Assembly: GCA_963783355.1 (NCBI GenBank)
Contig: CAWANF010000001.1
Span: 992,001 to 1,056,000, forward strand
From: CAWANF01 sp963783355
GTDB lineage: Bacteria > Bacteroidota > Rhodothermia > Balneolales > DATFMH01
DNA length: 64,000 nucleotides
Direction: 5' to 3'
Made by a program: the position numbers and the translations under genes. Below the pieces are notes generated by a model. The model did not search any database and was not told the DNA's origin. It worked only from the letters and a program-made list of their open reading frames with translations. Below are positions 1 to 9,683 of this stretch, piece after piece (positions within the stretch are counted from its first letter, which is position 1; each line of letters starts with the position of its first letter).

Positions 1-1865
1 GAAGCGGAAGTGGCGCGCCGGGTCCTGATTACTGGCAAAATCGTGCCGATTATAAAATCGATGCGAAACTGGACGTCAAAGACACGACTCTCAGTGGAAA
101 TGTTGAGATATCATATACCAATAACAGTCCGAATAAATTGCCGTTTGTCTGGCTTCAGCTGGATCAGAATAATTTTAAGAAAGATTCGCGCGGAAATGCC
201 GTTACGCCTATCGGTGGGAATCGCTTCGGTGACGGGGGCGTGAGTGATGGCGGAGATCAGATAAAGTCGGTTGAAGTAATACAAAACCGGAAAAGACATC
301 ATGTGAAATATCTTGTGAGCGATACCCGCATGCAGATATTTTTGCCGCAGCCTATTCAACCCAAAGGCGGTAAAATTACGATTCTCATAAAATACGCTTT
401 TCGTATCCCGCAATATGGCATCGACCGGATGGGCATTCAGCCAACGAAGAACGGAAATATTTATGAGATAGCCCAGTGGTATCCCCGGATGTGTGTTTAC
501 GACGATATACGCGGCTGGGACACTCTGCCATATCTTGGACAGGGCGAGTTTTACCTGGAATACGGCAATTTCGATTATAAAGTGACGGTTCCCTGGAATA
601 TGATTGTGGTAGCGACCGGCACACTGGAAAATCCGAAGGATGTCCTGACCAAAGAAGAGCAACGCCGGATGGATCTGGCAAGAAAAAGTGATTCAACGGT
701 ATTTATTCGTAAAGCATCTGAAATTAACGATCCGAAATCCCGGCCGGTTCATCACGGTTATTTAACCTGGCATTATAAATTGAACAATGCCCGTGATGTA
801 TCCTGGGCTGCTTCAAAAGCCTTTATCTGGGATGCCGCACGTATCAATTTACAAAACGGGAAGAAAGCACTTGCAGAATCAGCCTATCCGGAAGAAGTAG
901 CAGGAAATGATGCATGGGGTAAGTCGACTCAGTATGTGAAACAATCCATAGAATATGATTCGAAAAAATGGTTTGAATACACCTATCCCGTTGCTGTGGA
1001 TGTGGCCGGAAATGTTCATGGTATGGAATATCCCGGTATTGTTTTCTGCGGATGGAAATATAAAGGCAAAGAACTGTACACCACGGTAACGCACGAATTT
1101 GGGCACAACTGGTTCCCGATGGTTGTGGGTTCGAACGAACGCCGTTACGCCTGGATGGACGAAGGTTTTAATACGTTTATCGATATCTATTCCACGAGAA
1201 ATTATAAAGATGATAAATATGGCGATTATGATGGAATTGCTGATGAACCGGCACAGTTTGTTAATGAACAGAAGTTGCTTCAGTTTTATGGAATAAAAGA
1301 AGAACCTATCATGACATTGCCGGATGTCATCAATCCTAATTATCTGGGACAGGCGGCGTATGACAAACCTGCGGTTGGATTATACCTGTTGCGTCACATT
1401 ATCCTGGGGCCGGACCGGTTTGATTATGCATTCCGTACTTACATTAATCGCTGGGCTTTTAAACATCCCACACCGAAGGATTTCTTCCGGACTATGGACG
1501 ATGCTGCCGGGGAAGATTTAACCTGGTTCTGGAAAGAATGGTTCTATAAAGACTGGAAACTCGATCAGGCGGTAACTGGTGTGAAATATGTGAATAATGA
1601 TCCCAAAGAAGGATCAGTTATTTCTCTATCGAATAACGACCGTATGGCTATGCCTGTAATACTCAAGGTTTACCAGTCAAATGGAAAAAATGCCATAAAA
1701 AAACTTCCGGTTGAAATCTGGCAGAGAGGAAGCAAATGGAGTTTCAGATATCCGTCGACCAGCCGAATCGATTCGGTAGTTGTGGATCCTAATTATGAGA
1801 TGCCCGATGTGAATCGTTCCAACGATATCTGGCGTTCGAGCATTAAAATTCCTCAGAAACATTAA
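1..1865 (+). CDS. M1-family zinc metallopeptidase, 5' end outside window (tandem copy 1)
   Basis: Gluzincin aminopeptidase of the M1 family, expected to trim N-termini of peptides in the periplasm or outside the cell. The reading frame is open from base 3 and matches the N-terminal part of the four paralogs downstream (S-G-S-G-A-P-G-P-D-Y-W near the edge), so the start and signal peptide lie to the left. The zinc site HEFGH followed after 18 residues by the glutamate of WMDEGFNTF is visible near base 1090-1165. The GMEYPG stretch before it takes the place of the GAMEN exopeptidase motif, with Tyr where Asn is usual. The C-terminal domain ends in a conserved V-E-I-W-Q-R-G block shared by all five copies. 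A strong terminator follows, so this copy is transcribed apart from the next. Confidence 0.93.
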   Translation, partial: SGSGAPGPDYWQNRADYKIDAKLDVKDTTLSGNVEISYTNNSPNKLPFVWLQLDQNNFKKDSRGNAVTPIGGNRFGDGGVSDGGDQIKSVEVIQNRKRHHVKYLVSDTRMQIFLPQPIQPKGGKITILIKYAFRIPQYGIDRMGIQPTKNGNIYEIAQWYPRMCVYDDIRGWDTLPYLGQGEFYLEYGNFDYKVTVPWNMIVVATGTLENPKDVLTKEEQRRMDLARKSDSTVFIRKASEINDPKSRPVHHGYLTWHYKLNNARDVSWAASKAFIWDAARINLQNGKKALAESAYPEEVAGNDAWGKSTQYVKQSIEYDSKKWFEYTYPVAVDVAGNVHGMEYPGIVFCGWKYKGKELYTTVTHEFGHNWFPMVVGSNERRYAWMDEGFNTFIDIYSTRNYKDDKYGDYDGIADEPAQFVNEQKLLQFYGIKEEPIMTLPDVINPNYLGQAAYDKPAVGLYLLRHIILGPDRFDYAFRTYINRWAFKHPTPKDFFRTMDDAAGEDLTWFWKEWFYKDWKLDQAVTGVKYVNNDPKEGSVISLSNNDRMAMPVILKVYQSNGKNAIKKLPVEIWQRGSKWSFRYPSTSRIDSVVVDPNYEMPDVNRSNDIWRSSIKIPQKH

Positions 1866-1891
1866 GTTTCTAAATAATTTTGTCATAAGAG

Positions 1892-1918
1892 AGCCCGGAT
1901 AATTTCCGGGCTTTTTTT
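1892..1918 (+). terminator. Rho-independent terminator after M1 copy 1
   Basis: An 8-bp perfect stem (AGCCCGGA / TCCGGGCT) with a short AT loop is followed directly by a run of seven T. It lies 27 bases after the stop codon of M1 copy 1. Confidence 0.9.
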
Positions 1919-2087
1919 GTATGACTAAGCCGGGGAGGTTTTGCTTTTTAGATATTTTTAGTATTGTTTATGGTTCCTATATCAAGCAAATTTAATTTAT
2001 TCAGGATATCCACATTTTTATCATTGATTTTATGCGTAGTTACTGATTCCTGAAATTTTAAAATCAACCTAAAAAAACTTATTCATT

Positions 2088-4064
2088 ATGACGAAGTTAC
2101 GCTATGCCTTATTGGGCGTGATCGGATTTGTTATGTCTTCCGGAAATATTATGGCCCAATCGGTTACTAAATATGATCAGCATAAGATATTTGATCCGAC
2201 TTTTTTAAGTAATCCCGGAACCGTTTACAGAAGTGGTAACGGCGCACCGGGTTCAAAGTATTGGCAAAATCGTGCCGATTATGAAATTTCAGCAAATCTC
2301 GATACCACCAAAGAACTGCTTGATGGTAATGTGATCATCAAATACACCAATAACAGTCCCGATGACCTGACCTACCTGTGGCTTCAGTTGGATCAAAATA
2401 ACTTCGAAAAAGGATCCCGGGGTGTGGCTGTAACCCCTGTAGGCGGCAATCGTTTCGGACAGGGCGGTTTGGAGGATGGCGGTTATAACTTAAAATCGGT
2501 GCAAATACGTCTCGCCGGAAAAACCTACAAGGCGGATTATATCATTTCGGATACAAGGATGCAGATTCGACTTCCGAAAGCTTTGCAATCGAACGGAGGA
2601 AAAATAGAAATTCATATCGCTTATTCGTTTAATATCCCTGTGTATGGCATTGATCGAATGGGACGCATGAAGTCGAAAAACGGAGAAATTTATGAATTCG
2701 CCCAGTGGTATCCGCGAATGTGTGTTTATGATGATATTCGTGGTTGGGATACGCTGCCGTATCTTGGTCAGGGTGAGTTTTACCTGGAATATGGTGATTT
2801 CGATTATAAAGTGACGGTTCCCTGGGATATGATAGTTGCAGGTTCCGGTGAACTTCAAAATCCTTCCGATGTTTTAACGAAAGAGCAGTTAAAACGCTTA
2901 AAAGAAGCTCGCGAAAGTGATAAAACGGTGTTTATAAGGAAACCTGAGGAAATTAACTATGCGAAAAGCCGGCCGGGTCAAAAAGGAACATTAACCTGGC
3001 ATTTTAAAATGAATCAATCGCGCGATGTGGCCTGGGCTGCATCAACAGCTTTTATTTGGGATGCGGCACGAATCAATCTTTCTGGCGGCAAAAAAGCACT
3101 GGCGATGTCGGTCTACCCGGTAGAAAGTGCCGGTGAAAAAGCATGGGGACGTTCCACGGAATTCGTAAAAAATACCATTGAAATCAATTCCAGGCGCTGG
3201 TTTGAATATACCTACCCGGTAGCTGTGAATGTTGCCGGCATCGTTGGGGGTATGGAATACCCGGGAATCGTGTTCTGCAGTTCTCATGCCACGGGCGCTG
3301 GTTTATGGAGTGTGACGGATCATGAATTTGGCCACAATTGGTTTCCGATGGTGGTGGGATCCAATGAACGCCGGTATGCCTGGATGGATGAAGGTTTCAA
3401 TACATTCATCAATATCTATTCGACACGGGATTTCAATAATGGAGAATATAAACCTCGAAGATACCAGGCTCGTAATATTGTGCCATATATGATGAGCCCT
3501 AATGAGGATCCGATGTATAATTACCCGGATGTTATTCAGCCGTACAACCTGGGAAATATTGCTTATTACAAACCTTCCCTTGGATTGTATATGCTTCGTG
3601 AATATATCCTGGGCCACGACCGCTTCGATTATGCTTTTCGTACTTATATCCGGAGATGGGCTTTCAAACATCCAACCCCAACCGACTTCTTCAAAAGCAT
3701 GAACGATGCCTCCGGTGAAGATTTGAACTGGTTCTGGAAAGAGTGGTTTTACAATAACGACTGGAAGCTGGACCAGGCGGTTACCGACGTGAAGTATATC
3801 AACGGTAATCCGGCTGAAGGAAGTATTATAACCATTGAAAATAACGACAGAATGGTGATGCCGGTCAAAATAAAAATTGTCGAGTCGAACGGTCATTCCA
3901 ATACGCTTCGTTTGCCGGTTGAAATCTGGCAAAGAGGCGGGAAATGGTCTTTTCAATCTAAGACGGGCAGCCCGATAGATTCGGTAATTGTGGATCCTGA
4001 TAATGAAGTTCCGGATATCAATCCTTCAAATAATATCTGGACATCCGGAGTTACGGTTCAATAA
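2088..4064 (+). CDS. Secreted M1-family zinc metallopeptidase (tandem copy 2)
   Basis: 658 residues, complete. An N-terminal signal peptide (hydrophobic stretch at residues 5-20, probable cleavage after M-A-Q) sends it to the periplasm. The zinc ligands are in H412-E-F-G-H416 and E435 (HEXXH-X18-E), with the GGMEYPG substrate-recognition segment about 30 residues before. Family knowledge: M1 enzymes bind one Zn and remove N-terminal residues. The segment just after the zinc glutamate (S-T-R-D-F-N-N-G-E-Y-K-P onward, about 60 residues) differs strongly from the paralogs, whereas the flanks are nearly constant, which suggests a different substrate pocket. It ends at a terminator shared with the convergent SnoaL gene. 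Confidence 0.93.
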   Translation: MTKLRYALLGVIGFVMSSGNIMAQSVTKYDQHKIFDPTFLSNPGTVYRSGNGAPGSKYWQNRADYEISANLDTTKELLDGNVIIKYTNNSPDDLTYLWLQLDQNNFEKGSRGVAVTPVGGNRFGQGGLEDGGYNLKSVQIRLAGKTYKADYIISDTRMQIRLPKALQSNGGKIEIHIAYSFNIPVYGIDRMGRMKSKNGEIYEFAQWYPRMCVYDDIRGWDTLPYLGQGEFYLEYGDFDYKVTVPWDMIVAGSGELQNPSDVLTKEQLKRLKEARESDKTVFIRKPEEINYAKSRPGQKGTLTWHFKMNQSRDVAWAASTAFIWDAARINLSGGKKALAMSVYPVESAGEKAWGRSTEFVKNTIEINSRRWFEYTYPVAVNVAGIVGGMEYPGIVFCSSHATGAGLWSVTDHEFGHNWFPMVVGSNERRYAWMDEGFNTFINIYSTRDFNNGEYKPRRYQARNIVPYMMSPNEDPMYNYPDVIQPYNLGNIAYYKPSLGLYMLREYILGHDRFDYAFRTYIRRWAFKHPTPTDFFKSMNDASGEDLNWFWKEWFYNNDWKLDQAVTDVKYINGNPAEGSIITIENNDRMVMPVKIKIVESNGHSNTLRLPVEIWQRGGKWSFQSKTGSPIDSVIVDPDNEVPDINPSNNIWTSGVTVQ

Positions 4065-4125
4065 CGGTTCTCCGCAAAAGGAGCTAAGTTACAATCAACG
4101 ATACGGAAATGTGAAAAGTTTTAGT

Positions 4126-4153
4126 AAAAAGGGCATCTTTAATGCCCTTTTTT
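4126..4153. terminator. Bidirectional terminator
   Basis: An 11-bp perfect stem (AAAAAGGGCAT / ATGCCCTTTTT) with a 5-base loop has an A run on one side and a T run on the other. It serves both M1 copy 2 on the plus strand and the convergent SnoaL gene on the minus strand. Confidence 0.92.
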
Positions 4154-4183
4154 AATATTAGTGGTTATAGTTACCCTGGTTTA

Positions 4184-4939
4184 TTAAAGCATGCCATTTG
4201 CATGAGCTAACTCTTCAGGAATTTCTTGTTTCACATTCCAATGTTCTACAATCATTTTGTTTTCTAATCGGTATATATCATATATAGCAAAAGACGAATT
4301 ATTACGTATTCCTTTTGATTGTGTGATCACAAAATTGCCTTCTCCGATAACCCGATAAAGATCTGTTATTTTAAGAGATTGATAATATTCCTTTAACGCA
4401 TCGATACCATCTGAGAAATCAGGATTATGCTGAATAATATCGTCTGTGACATATTTACTCCATTCGTTTTTCTTACCAATCAGCACATCACGAAAATACG
4501 AACGTACAACCGCCATGTTCATTTTTGTCATTTCCGGTTGTTCTATGGCAGTTGGACCTTCCACGACGGCATGCTTTCCGGCTTTTATTTCCGGAATTTG
4601 TTCAGATGCATCCCAATGTTCTGCAAGTTTTCCATCCTCAAGACGAAATAAATCAACAACTGCAGTCTGTTGCCCCATAAATTCGATGCTCAGATGAACG
4701 GCAACAAAATCATCATTGCAAATGAATCGAAAAAATGGCGTTGATTTATTTTGAGGTTCAGGTAGTTTTTTCAGGTAGTTCAAGAATTCGAAAAATCCTG
4801 CCTTGCCCGTTCCCACTATTGGGTTGTGCTGGATGTAGTCATCTTTGATAATTTTGTCGGCTAAGTTTGAGTCTTTTTGTTTTATAACCTTTGTATAGAA
4901 ATTAATGACAGTGCTCTTATTTCTATTATGTTGTTCCAT
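4184..4939 (-). CDS. Tandem double SnoaL-like (NTF2-fold) protein
   Basis: 251 residues from the chosen start (MEQHNRNK). A longer frame exists to 5020, but the ATG at 4939 is preceded by AAAGGA at seven bases, so it is preferred and the product has no signal peptide. Two homologous halves are visible. Each has a Y/I-I-Q-H-N-P motif and, about 70 residues later, E-H-W-D/N followed by Q-I-P-E or E-I-P-E. These are hallmarks of predicted SnoaL-like polyketide-cyclase-fold ester proteins of unknown substrate. The gene is the only antisense gene inside the five-copy M1 array and shares a terminator with M1 copy 2. The enzymatic role is not predictable from sequence. Confidence 0.82.
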   Translation of the reverse strand: MEQHNRNKSTVINFYTKVIKQKDSNLADKIIKDDYIQHNPIVGTGKAGFFEFLNYLKKLPEPQNKSTPFFRFICNDDFVAVHLSIEFMGQQTAVVDLFRLEDGKLAEHWDASEQIPEIKAGKHAVVEGPTAIEQPEMTKMNMAVVRSYFRDVLIGKKNEWSKYVTDDIIQHNPDFSDGIDALKEYYQSLKITDLYRVIGEGNFVITQSKGIRNNSSFAIYDIYRLENKMIVEHWNVKQEIPEELAHANGML

Positions 4940-5020
4940 TATTAGATCCTTTAGTTGGATGAAATGATACGACCGGATGGGGCATACCAATAGAAGGATT
5001 GATTTTATGACCAATCTCAT

Positions 5021-5481
5021 CTTATTTAGAAAAATGTGAAGTTAATTTTAGTAGAAGATGGTAAACACAACTATCCCATTATACCGAATCGGGGAGATTC
5101 AATTCGTGTGTTTACCCTGCCGTGAGGAGGGCCGTTTGAAAGGTATCAATATGTATGAATTGACTATTCAGATGCACATTATAAAAAATATTATTTGTAT
5201 TTGAAACTTTCCCCGTCAGTTTATTCACATAACCGAATATTACGAAACACGGTATAATCAAAAGCGTTTTTTTGCCTTTTCGAAATAACTTTTTGCCTTT
5301 CTTAACAAATTATACCTAAAAACTTTAGTAAATATCGGGTGTTTCAGTCGTACGATTATTGTGACGGGGTTCGAAAATTTATCCTTATAATCAATCTATC
5401 ATTTAACTTTACTAACTTCACAGGTTCTTCATTTATTCATAATCGCTTGTTCAGAAGGGAATTATAAAATCATTTAACAGG
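5021..5481. other. Intergenic region upstream of M1 copy 3
   Basis: No gene seen in about 460 bases between the divergent SnoaL and M1 copy 3 genes. It contains two exact copies of TTTTTGCCTTT at 5269-5279 and 5290-5300, i.e. 21 bases (two helical turns) apart. This is a possible regulator site for M1 copy 3; the function is inferred only. Confidence 0.4.
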
Positions 5482-7455
5482 ATGAATAAAAAAATTATCA
5501 ATTTTATTATCATAGCTATTCTTTCCGGGGTAACTTCAGCTTTTGCACAGGAAACAAGCACATACAATCAACACAAAAGTTTTGATCCTGAATTTCTGAA
5601 TCAACCTGGAACGGCATACCGAAGCGGCAGTGGCGCCCCGGGCCCGGATTACTGGCAAAATCATGCCGATTATAAACTGGCAGCACGTATCGATACAAAA
5701 AATAAAATCATATCGGGGACGGATGAAATCACATACACAAACAACAGTCCGAACAAGCTGCCCTATGTCTGGCTGTATCTCGAGCAAAATATTTATACTA
5801 AAAATTCACGCGGGGCTTTAACCAATCCTGCAGGCGGACGTTCGTACGGCCCAAAACAATTCGATGGCGGATATAATATAAAGTCGGTAAAAGTGATTCA
5901 GAATGGACATATTTATGCTGCCAATTACCTTATTTCAGATACCCGGATGCAGATTATTTTACCCGGGCCTATGCATTCAAAGGGTGGCCAGATAAAGATT
6001 ATCATCGATTATTCGTACAGGATTCCAAAAACGGGAGTAGATATAACCGGTTATGAGTACACAAAGAACGGGACCATTTACCAGATTGGACAGTGGTACC
6101 CGAGAATGGCTGTTTATGACGACATCCGCGGCTGGGATACACTGCCATTCCTGGGAGCGGGAGAATTTTACCTCGAATACGGAAATTTCGATTATACCAT
6201 CAATGCGCCCCGGGATATGTTGGTCTTTGGGTCAGGTAAGTTACAGAATCCGAAAGAGGTATTGACCAATGAGGAAATTGAACGGTTGCAAAAGGCATAT
6301 CACAGTGAGAAGACGATATTCATTCGTAAACCCGAAGAATTACACAAGCATGATACAAAACCCGGAAATAATGGCCGGTTAACCTGGCATTTCAAAATAA
6401 ATAATGCCCGTGACGTGGCCTGGGCGGCTTCAAAGGCTTTTATCTGGGATGCGGCAAAAGCGGATATGCCCGGTGGCCGGACGGTTCTTGCACAATCAGC
6501 ATATCCGGAAGAATCGATGGGGAATGATGCCTGGGGACGTTCAACCGAATATCTCAAAAAAAGCATCGAATTTTACTCACGGCAGTGGCATTTCAATTAT
6601 CCGTATCCGGTTGCCACGAATACGGCCGGATATGTGGATGGAATGGAATACCCGAGCATCGTATTCTGCAGTACCGACAGCAAAGCCCGCGGCTTATGGG
6701 GTGTCACAACACACGAAATAGGACACACCTGGTTTCCTATGATTGTAGGTTCCAATGAACGCCGGTATGCCTGGATGGACGAGGGATTCAATACGTTTCA
6801 AAATATTTTGTCATCCGATCATTTTAACAACGGAGAATACACCGATTCAACATACACCGCGCGTCGTCTGGTTGGAATCATGAAACGCAACCTTCATCAG
6901 CCAATTCTGACCTATGCCGATTACATCGATGCCGGTTATCTTGGCTACCTGGCTTACAGTAAACCTGCTGCGGGATTATACCTACTTAGAAATTACATTC
7001 TCGGCGCCAATCGTTTCGATTATGCATTCAGTACCTATGTCCGGCGATGGGCCTACAAACATCCGCGTCCGGTTGATTTTTTCCGTACCATGAACGATGC
7101 GGCCGGGGAGGATCTCAACTGGTTCTGGAAAGAGTGGTTTTATAAGAACTGGAAACTCGATCAGGCGGTGAAAAATGTTAAGTATGTGAATGGTGATCCG
7201 GCCGAAGGTTCGGTAATAACCATCACCAATAACGACCGAATGGTGATGCCGGTAACCGTGAAAGTTGTAGAATCGAATGGACATTCGGGTGAAAAGAAAC
7301 TGCCGGTAGAAATCTGGCAAAGAGGCGGTACCTGGACATTCAAGTATCCTTCAACTTCCCTTGTTGATTCTGTGATCGTCGATCCCCGGAAACAGTTGCC
7401 GGATATTAATCCGGAAAATAACATATGGACATCAGGTGTAACCGTCAAAAATTGA
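5482..7455 (+). CDS. Secreted M1-family zinc metallopeptidase (tandem copy 3)
   Basis: 657 residues. A signal peptide occupies residues 1-22 (K-K-I-I-N-F-I-I-I core, ending A-F-A-Q). An AACAGG site sits directly before the ATG. Active site H411-E-I-G-H-T, then the zinc glutamate in WMDEGFNTF 18 residues on, with GMEYPS as the pre-motif. The variable segment after the active site (S-D-H-F-N-N-G-E-Y-T-D) is unlike copies 2, 4 and 5. The C-terminal 30 codons are almost identical in nucleotide sequence to copy 4, a sign of recent duplication or gene conversion. No terminator is seen between this gene and copy 4 (129-base gap), so read-through is possible. Confidence 0.93.
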   Translation: MNKKIINFIIIAILSGVTSAFAQETSTYNQHKSFDPEFLNQPGTAYRSGSGAPGPDYWQNHADYKLAARIDTKNKIISGTDEITYTNNSPNKLPYVWLYLEQNIYTKNSRGALTNPAGGRSYGPKQFDGGYNIKSVKVIQNGHIYAANYLISDTRMQIILPGPMHSKGGQIKIIIDYSYRIPKTGVDITGYEYTKNGTIYQIGQWYPRMAVYDDIRGWDTLPFLGAGEFYLEYGNFDYTINAPRDMLVFGSGKLQNPKEVLTNEEIERLQKAYHSEKTIFIRKPEELHKHDTKPGNNGRLTWHFKINNARDVAWAASKAFIWDAAKADMPGGRTVLAQSAYPEESMGNDAWGRSTEYLKKSIEFYSRQWHFNYPYPVATNTAGYVDGMEYPSIVFCSTDSKARGLWGVTTHEIGHTWFPMIVGSNERRYAWMDEGFNTFQNILSSDHFNNGEYTDSTYTARRLVGIMKRNLHQPILTYADYIDAGYLGYLAYSKPAAGLYLLRNYILGANRFDYAFSTYVRRWAYKHPRPVDFFRTMNDAAGEDLNWFWKEWFYKNWKLDQAVKNVKYVNGDPAEGSVITITNNDRMVMPVTVKVVESNGHSGEKKLPVEIWQRGGTWTFKYPSTSLVDSVIVDPRKQLPDINPENNIWTSGVTVKN

Positions 7456-7584
7456 TATAAACCTGTGACTGATTGCTGATAAGAGAAGAACCAAAAAAAT
7501 ATTTTACGTCATTTTAAAATTTGTGAGCTTCAAGTAAGCTATTATCACTTTAGTGAGGTCAATTAAATTAAAACTATATTATCT

Positions 7585-9552
7585 ATGAAACATTTGCGCA
7601 TCTTATTGAGCGGCAGCCTGTTTATTCTATTTACGTACGCTACGGCAACGGCTCAACTCGTTAAAAAATATGATCAACATAAAGCTTTTGATCAAACATT
7701 TCTAAATTCCCCGGGAACGGTTTATCGAAGCGGCAGCGGGGCTCCCGGTCCGGAATACTGGCAAAATACAGCGGATTACGACCTGGCGGTGAAGCTGGAT
7801 ACGACAAAAAAGACTATATCAGGTTCCGATATCATAACATATACCAATAATAGTCCCAATAACTTGCACTATTTGTGGCTACAAATGGATCAGAACCTTT
7901 TTAAACCTACTTCCTGGGGCGCAGATGCTACCCCTGTTGGAGGCGACCGGTTCAGTATCGAAGGATTTGACGGCGGTTACAGCTTGCAGTCGGTGGACAT
8001 ATTATTGAACGGGAAAAAATACAAAGCCGACTATCTGGTAAGTGATACCCGCATGCAGATTCGCCTGCCACAATCATTGCGTGCCAAAGGCGGACGCATG
8101 AAAATCATCATTCACTATTCATTCCGGATTCCAATTCATGGCGCCGATCGTATGGGACGTCTACAGACTAAGAACGGGATCATATATGAAATCGCCCAGT
8201 GGTACCCGAGAATGGAAGTTTATGACGATATTCGTGGCTGGAATACCTTGCCGTACCTCGGATTAGGTGAGTTTTACTGTGATTACGGCAATTATAACGT
8301 AAGTATCACGGCTCCGGCTAATATGACGGTTGTTTCTTCGGGTGTCCTTCAGAATCCCAAAGATGTCCTTACCCGGGAAGAAATGAAACGGATGGATAAG
8401 GCTCGTCACAGTGATAAAACCGAGTACATTATCAAACCTGGTGAAGTGAATGAAGCTAAAATGCACGTCAAAAATAAGGGAGATTTGACCTGGCATTTCA
8501 AAATGGAAAATTCCCGTGATGTCTCCTGGGCTGCTTCAAAAGCTTTTGTCTGGGATGCGGCGAGGGTTAAGCTGCCGAGTGGGAAATCGTGTATCGCAAT
8601 GTCGGCTTACCCGGTTGAGGTCGATGGCAATGATGCCTGGGGACGTTCAACGGAATATCTGAAACGCTCCATCGAGATTTATTCGAAATTGTATTATGAA
8701 TTTCCCTGGCATTCGGCAACCAACGTTGCCGGGATCGTGCACGGAATGGAATATCCCGGTATTGTTTTTTGCGGCTGGAAAGATAAGAACGGTAGTTTAT
8801 GGGGAGTAACGACTCACGAGATCGGGCATAACTGGTTCCCGATGACTGTTGGTACGAATGAACGCCGTTATATGTGGATGGATGAAGGCATGAATACGTT
8901 TCTCAACATATATTCAACTATGTATTTCAATAATGGTGAATATTATCATGCTAAACGTGAACTGCCAGGCAACCTGGCTGGTGCTTTGGCTCATAATAAA
9001 GAGCCTTTGATGACGGCACCGGCTGTGATTTCACTGAGATCCTACGGTTTGTATTATTCAAAAACAGCGATGGGACTTCAGATATTAAGAAACGATGTGC
9101 TGGGACCCAAAAGGTTTGATTACGCATTCCGTGCGTACATTAAACGATGGGCATTCAAACATCCGCGTCCGCAAGATTTCTTCCGGACGATGAACGATGC
9201 CGCCGGAGAGGATTTAAATTGGTTCTGGAAAGAATGGTTTTACAAGACCTGGAAACTGGATCAGGCGGTTGAAAGTGTGAAATATGTGAATGGTGATCCG
9301 GCAAGCGGATGTGTCATAACAATCAAGAATAACGACCGGATGGTGATGCCGGTAACTCTTAAAGTGGTTGAATCCAATGGAAAAACCGGTATTAAGAAAC
9401 TGCCGGTCGAAATCTGGCAAAGAGGCGGTACCTGGACATTTAAGTATCCTTCAACTTCACTTGTTGACTCTGTTATCGTCGATCCGAATAATCAAATGCC
9501 GGATATCAACCGTTCAAATAATGTATGGACATCCGGTGTGACAGTTCAATAA
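7585..9552 (+). CDS. Secreted M1-family zinc metallopeptidase (tandem copy 4)
   Basis: 655 residues. A signal peptide (residues 1-23, ending A-T-A-Q) is followed by the same N-terminal block as its paralogs. Zinc site H411-E-I-G-H-N plus glutamate in WMDEGMNTF; here the glycine-threonine replacement V-G-T-N-E-R-R and M-W-M-D differ slightly from the V-G-S-N-E-R-R / A-W-M-D of the others. The variable pocket segment (M-Y-F-N-N-G-E-Y-Y-H-A-K) is the shortest of the set. A long stem terminator follows. The four complete copies have the same length within three residues, which argues for array growth by whole-gene duplication. Confidence 0.93.
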   Translation: MKHLRILLSGSLFILFTYATATAQLVKKYDQHKAFDQTFLNSPGTVYRSGSGAPGPEYWQNTADYDLAVKLDTTKKTISGSDIITYTNNSPNNLHYLWLQMDQNLFKPTSWGADATPVGGDRFSIEGFDGGYSLQSVDILLNGKKYKADYLVSDTRMQIRLPQSLRAKGGRMKIIIHYSFRIPIHGADRMGRLQTKNGIIYEIAQWYPRMEVYDDIRGWNTLPYLGLGEFYCDYGNYNVSITAPANMTVVSSGVLQNPKDVLTREEMKRMDKARHSDKTEYIIKPGEVNEAKMHVKNKGDLTWHFKMENSRDVSWAASKAFVWDAARVKLPSGKSCIAMSAYPVEVDGNDAWGRSTEYLKRSIEIYSKLYYEFPWHSATNVAGIVHGMEYPGIVFCGWKDKNGSLWGVTTHEIGHNWFPMTVGTNERRYMWMDEGMNTFLNIYSTMYFNNGEYYHAKRELPGNLAGALAHNKEPLMTAPAVISLRSYGLYYSKTAMGLQILRNDVLGPKRFDYAFRAYIKRWAFKHPRPQDFFRTMNDAAGEDLNWFWKEWFYKTWKLDQAVESVKYVNGDPASGCVITIKNNDRMVMPVTLKVVESNGKTGIKKLPVEIWQRGGTWTFKYPSTSLVDSVIVDPNNQMPDINRSNNVWTSGVTVQ

Positions 9553-9576
9553 CTGTTTACTATAACAGTGCTTTTA

Positions 9577-9615
9577 TTATCCCTTCCTGATATTTCCGGG
9601 AAGGGATAAGTTTTT
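9577..9615 (+). terminator. Terminator after M1 copy 4
   Basis: An 11-bp stem TTATCCCTTCC / GGAAGGGATAA closes a loop of about 11 bases and is followed by G and five T. It is 24 bases after the stop codon. Confidence 0.85.
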
Positions 9616-9683
9616 ATTGTCAAAATTGATGAGATACAGGAGGATGTGTCAAATCAGGATCTAATAAGCTAATTCAAAATCAT

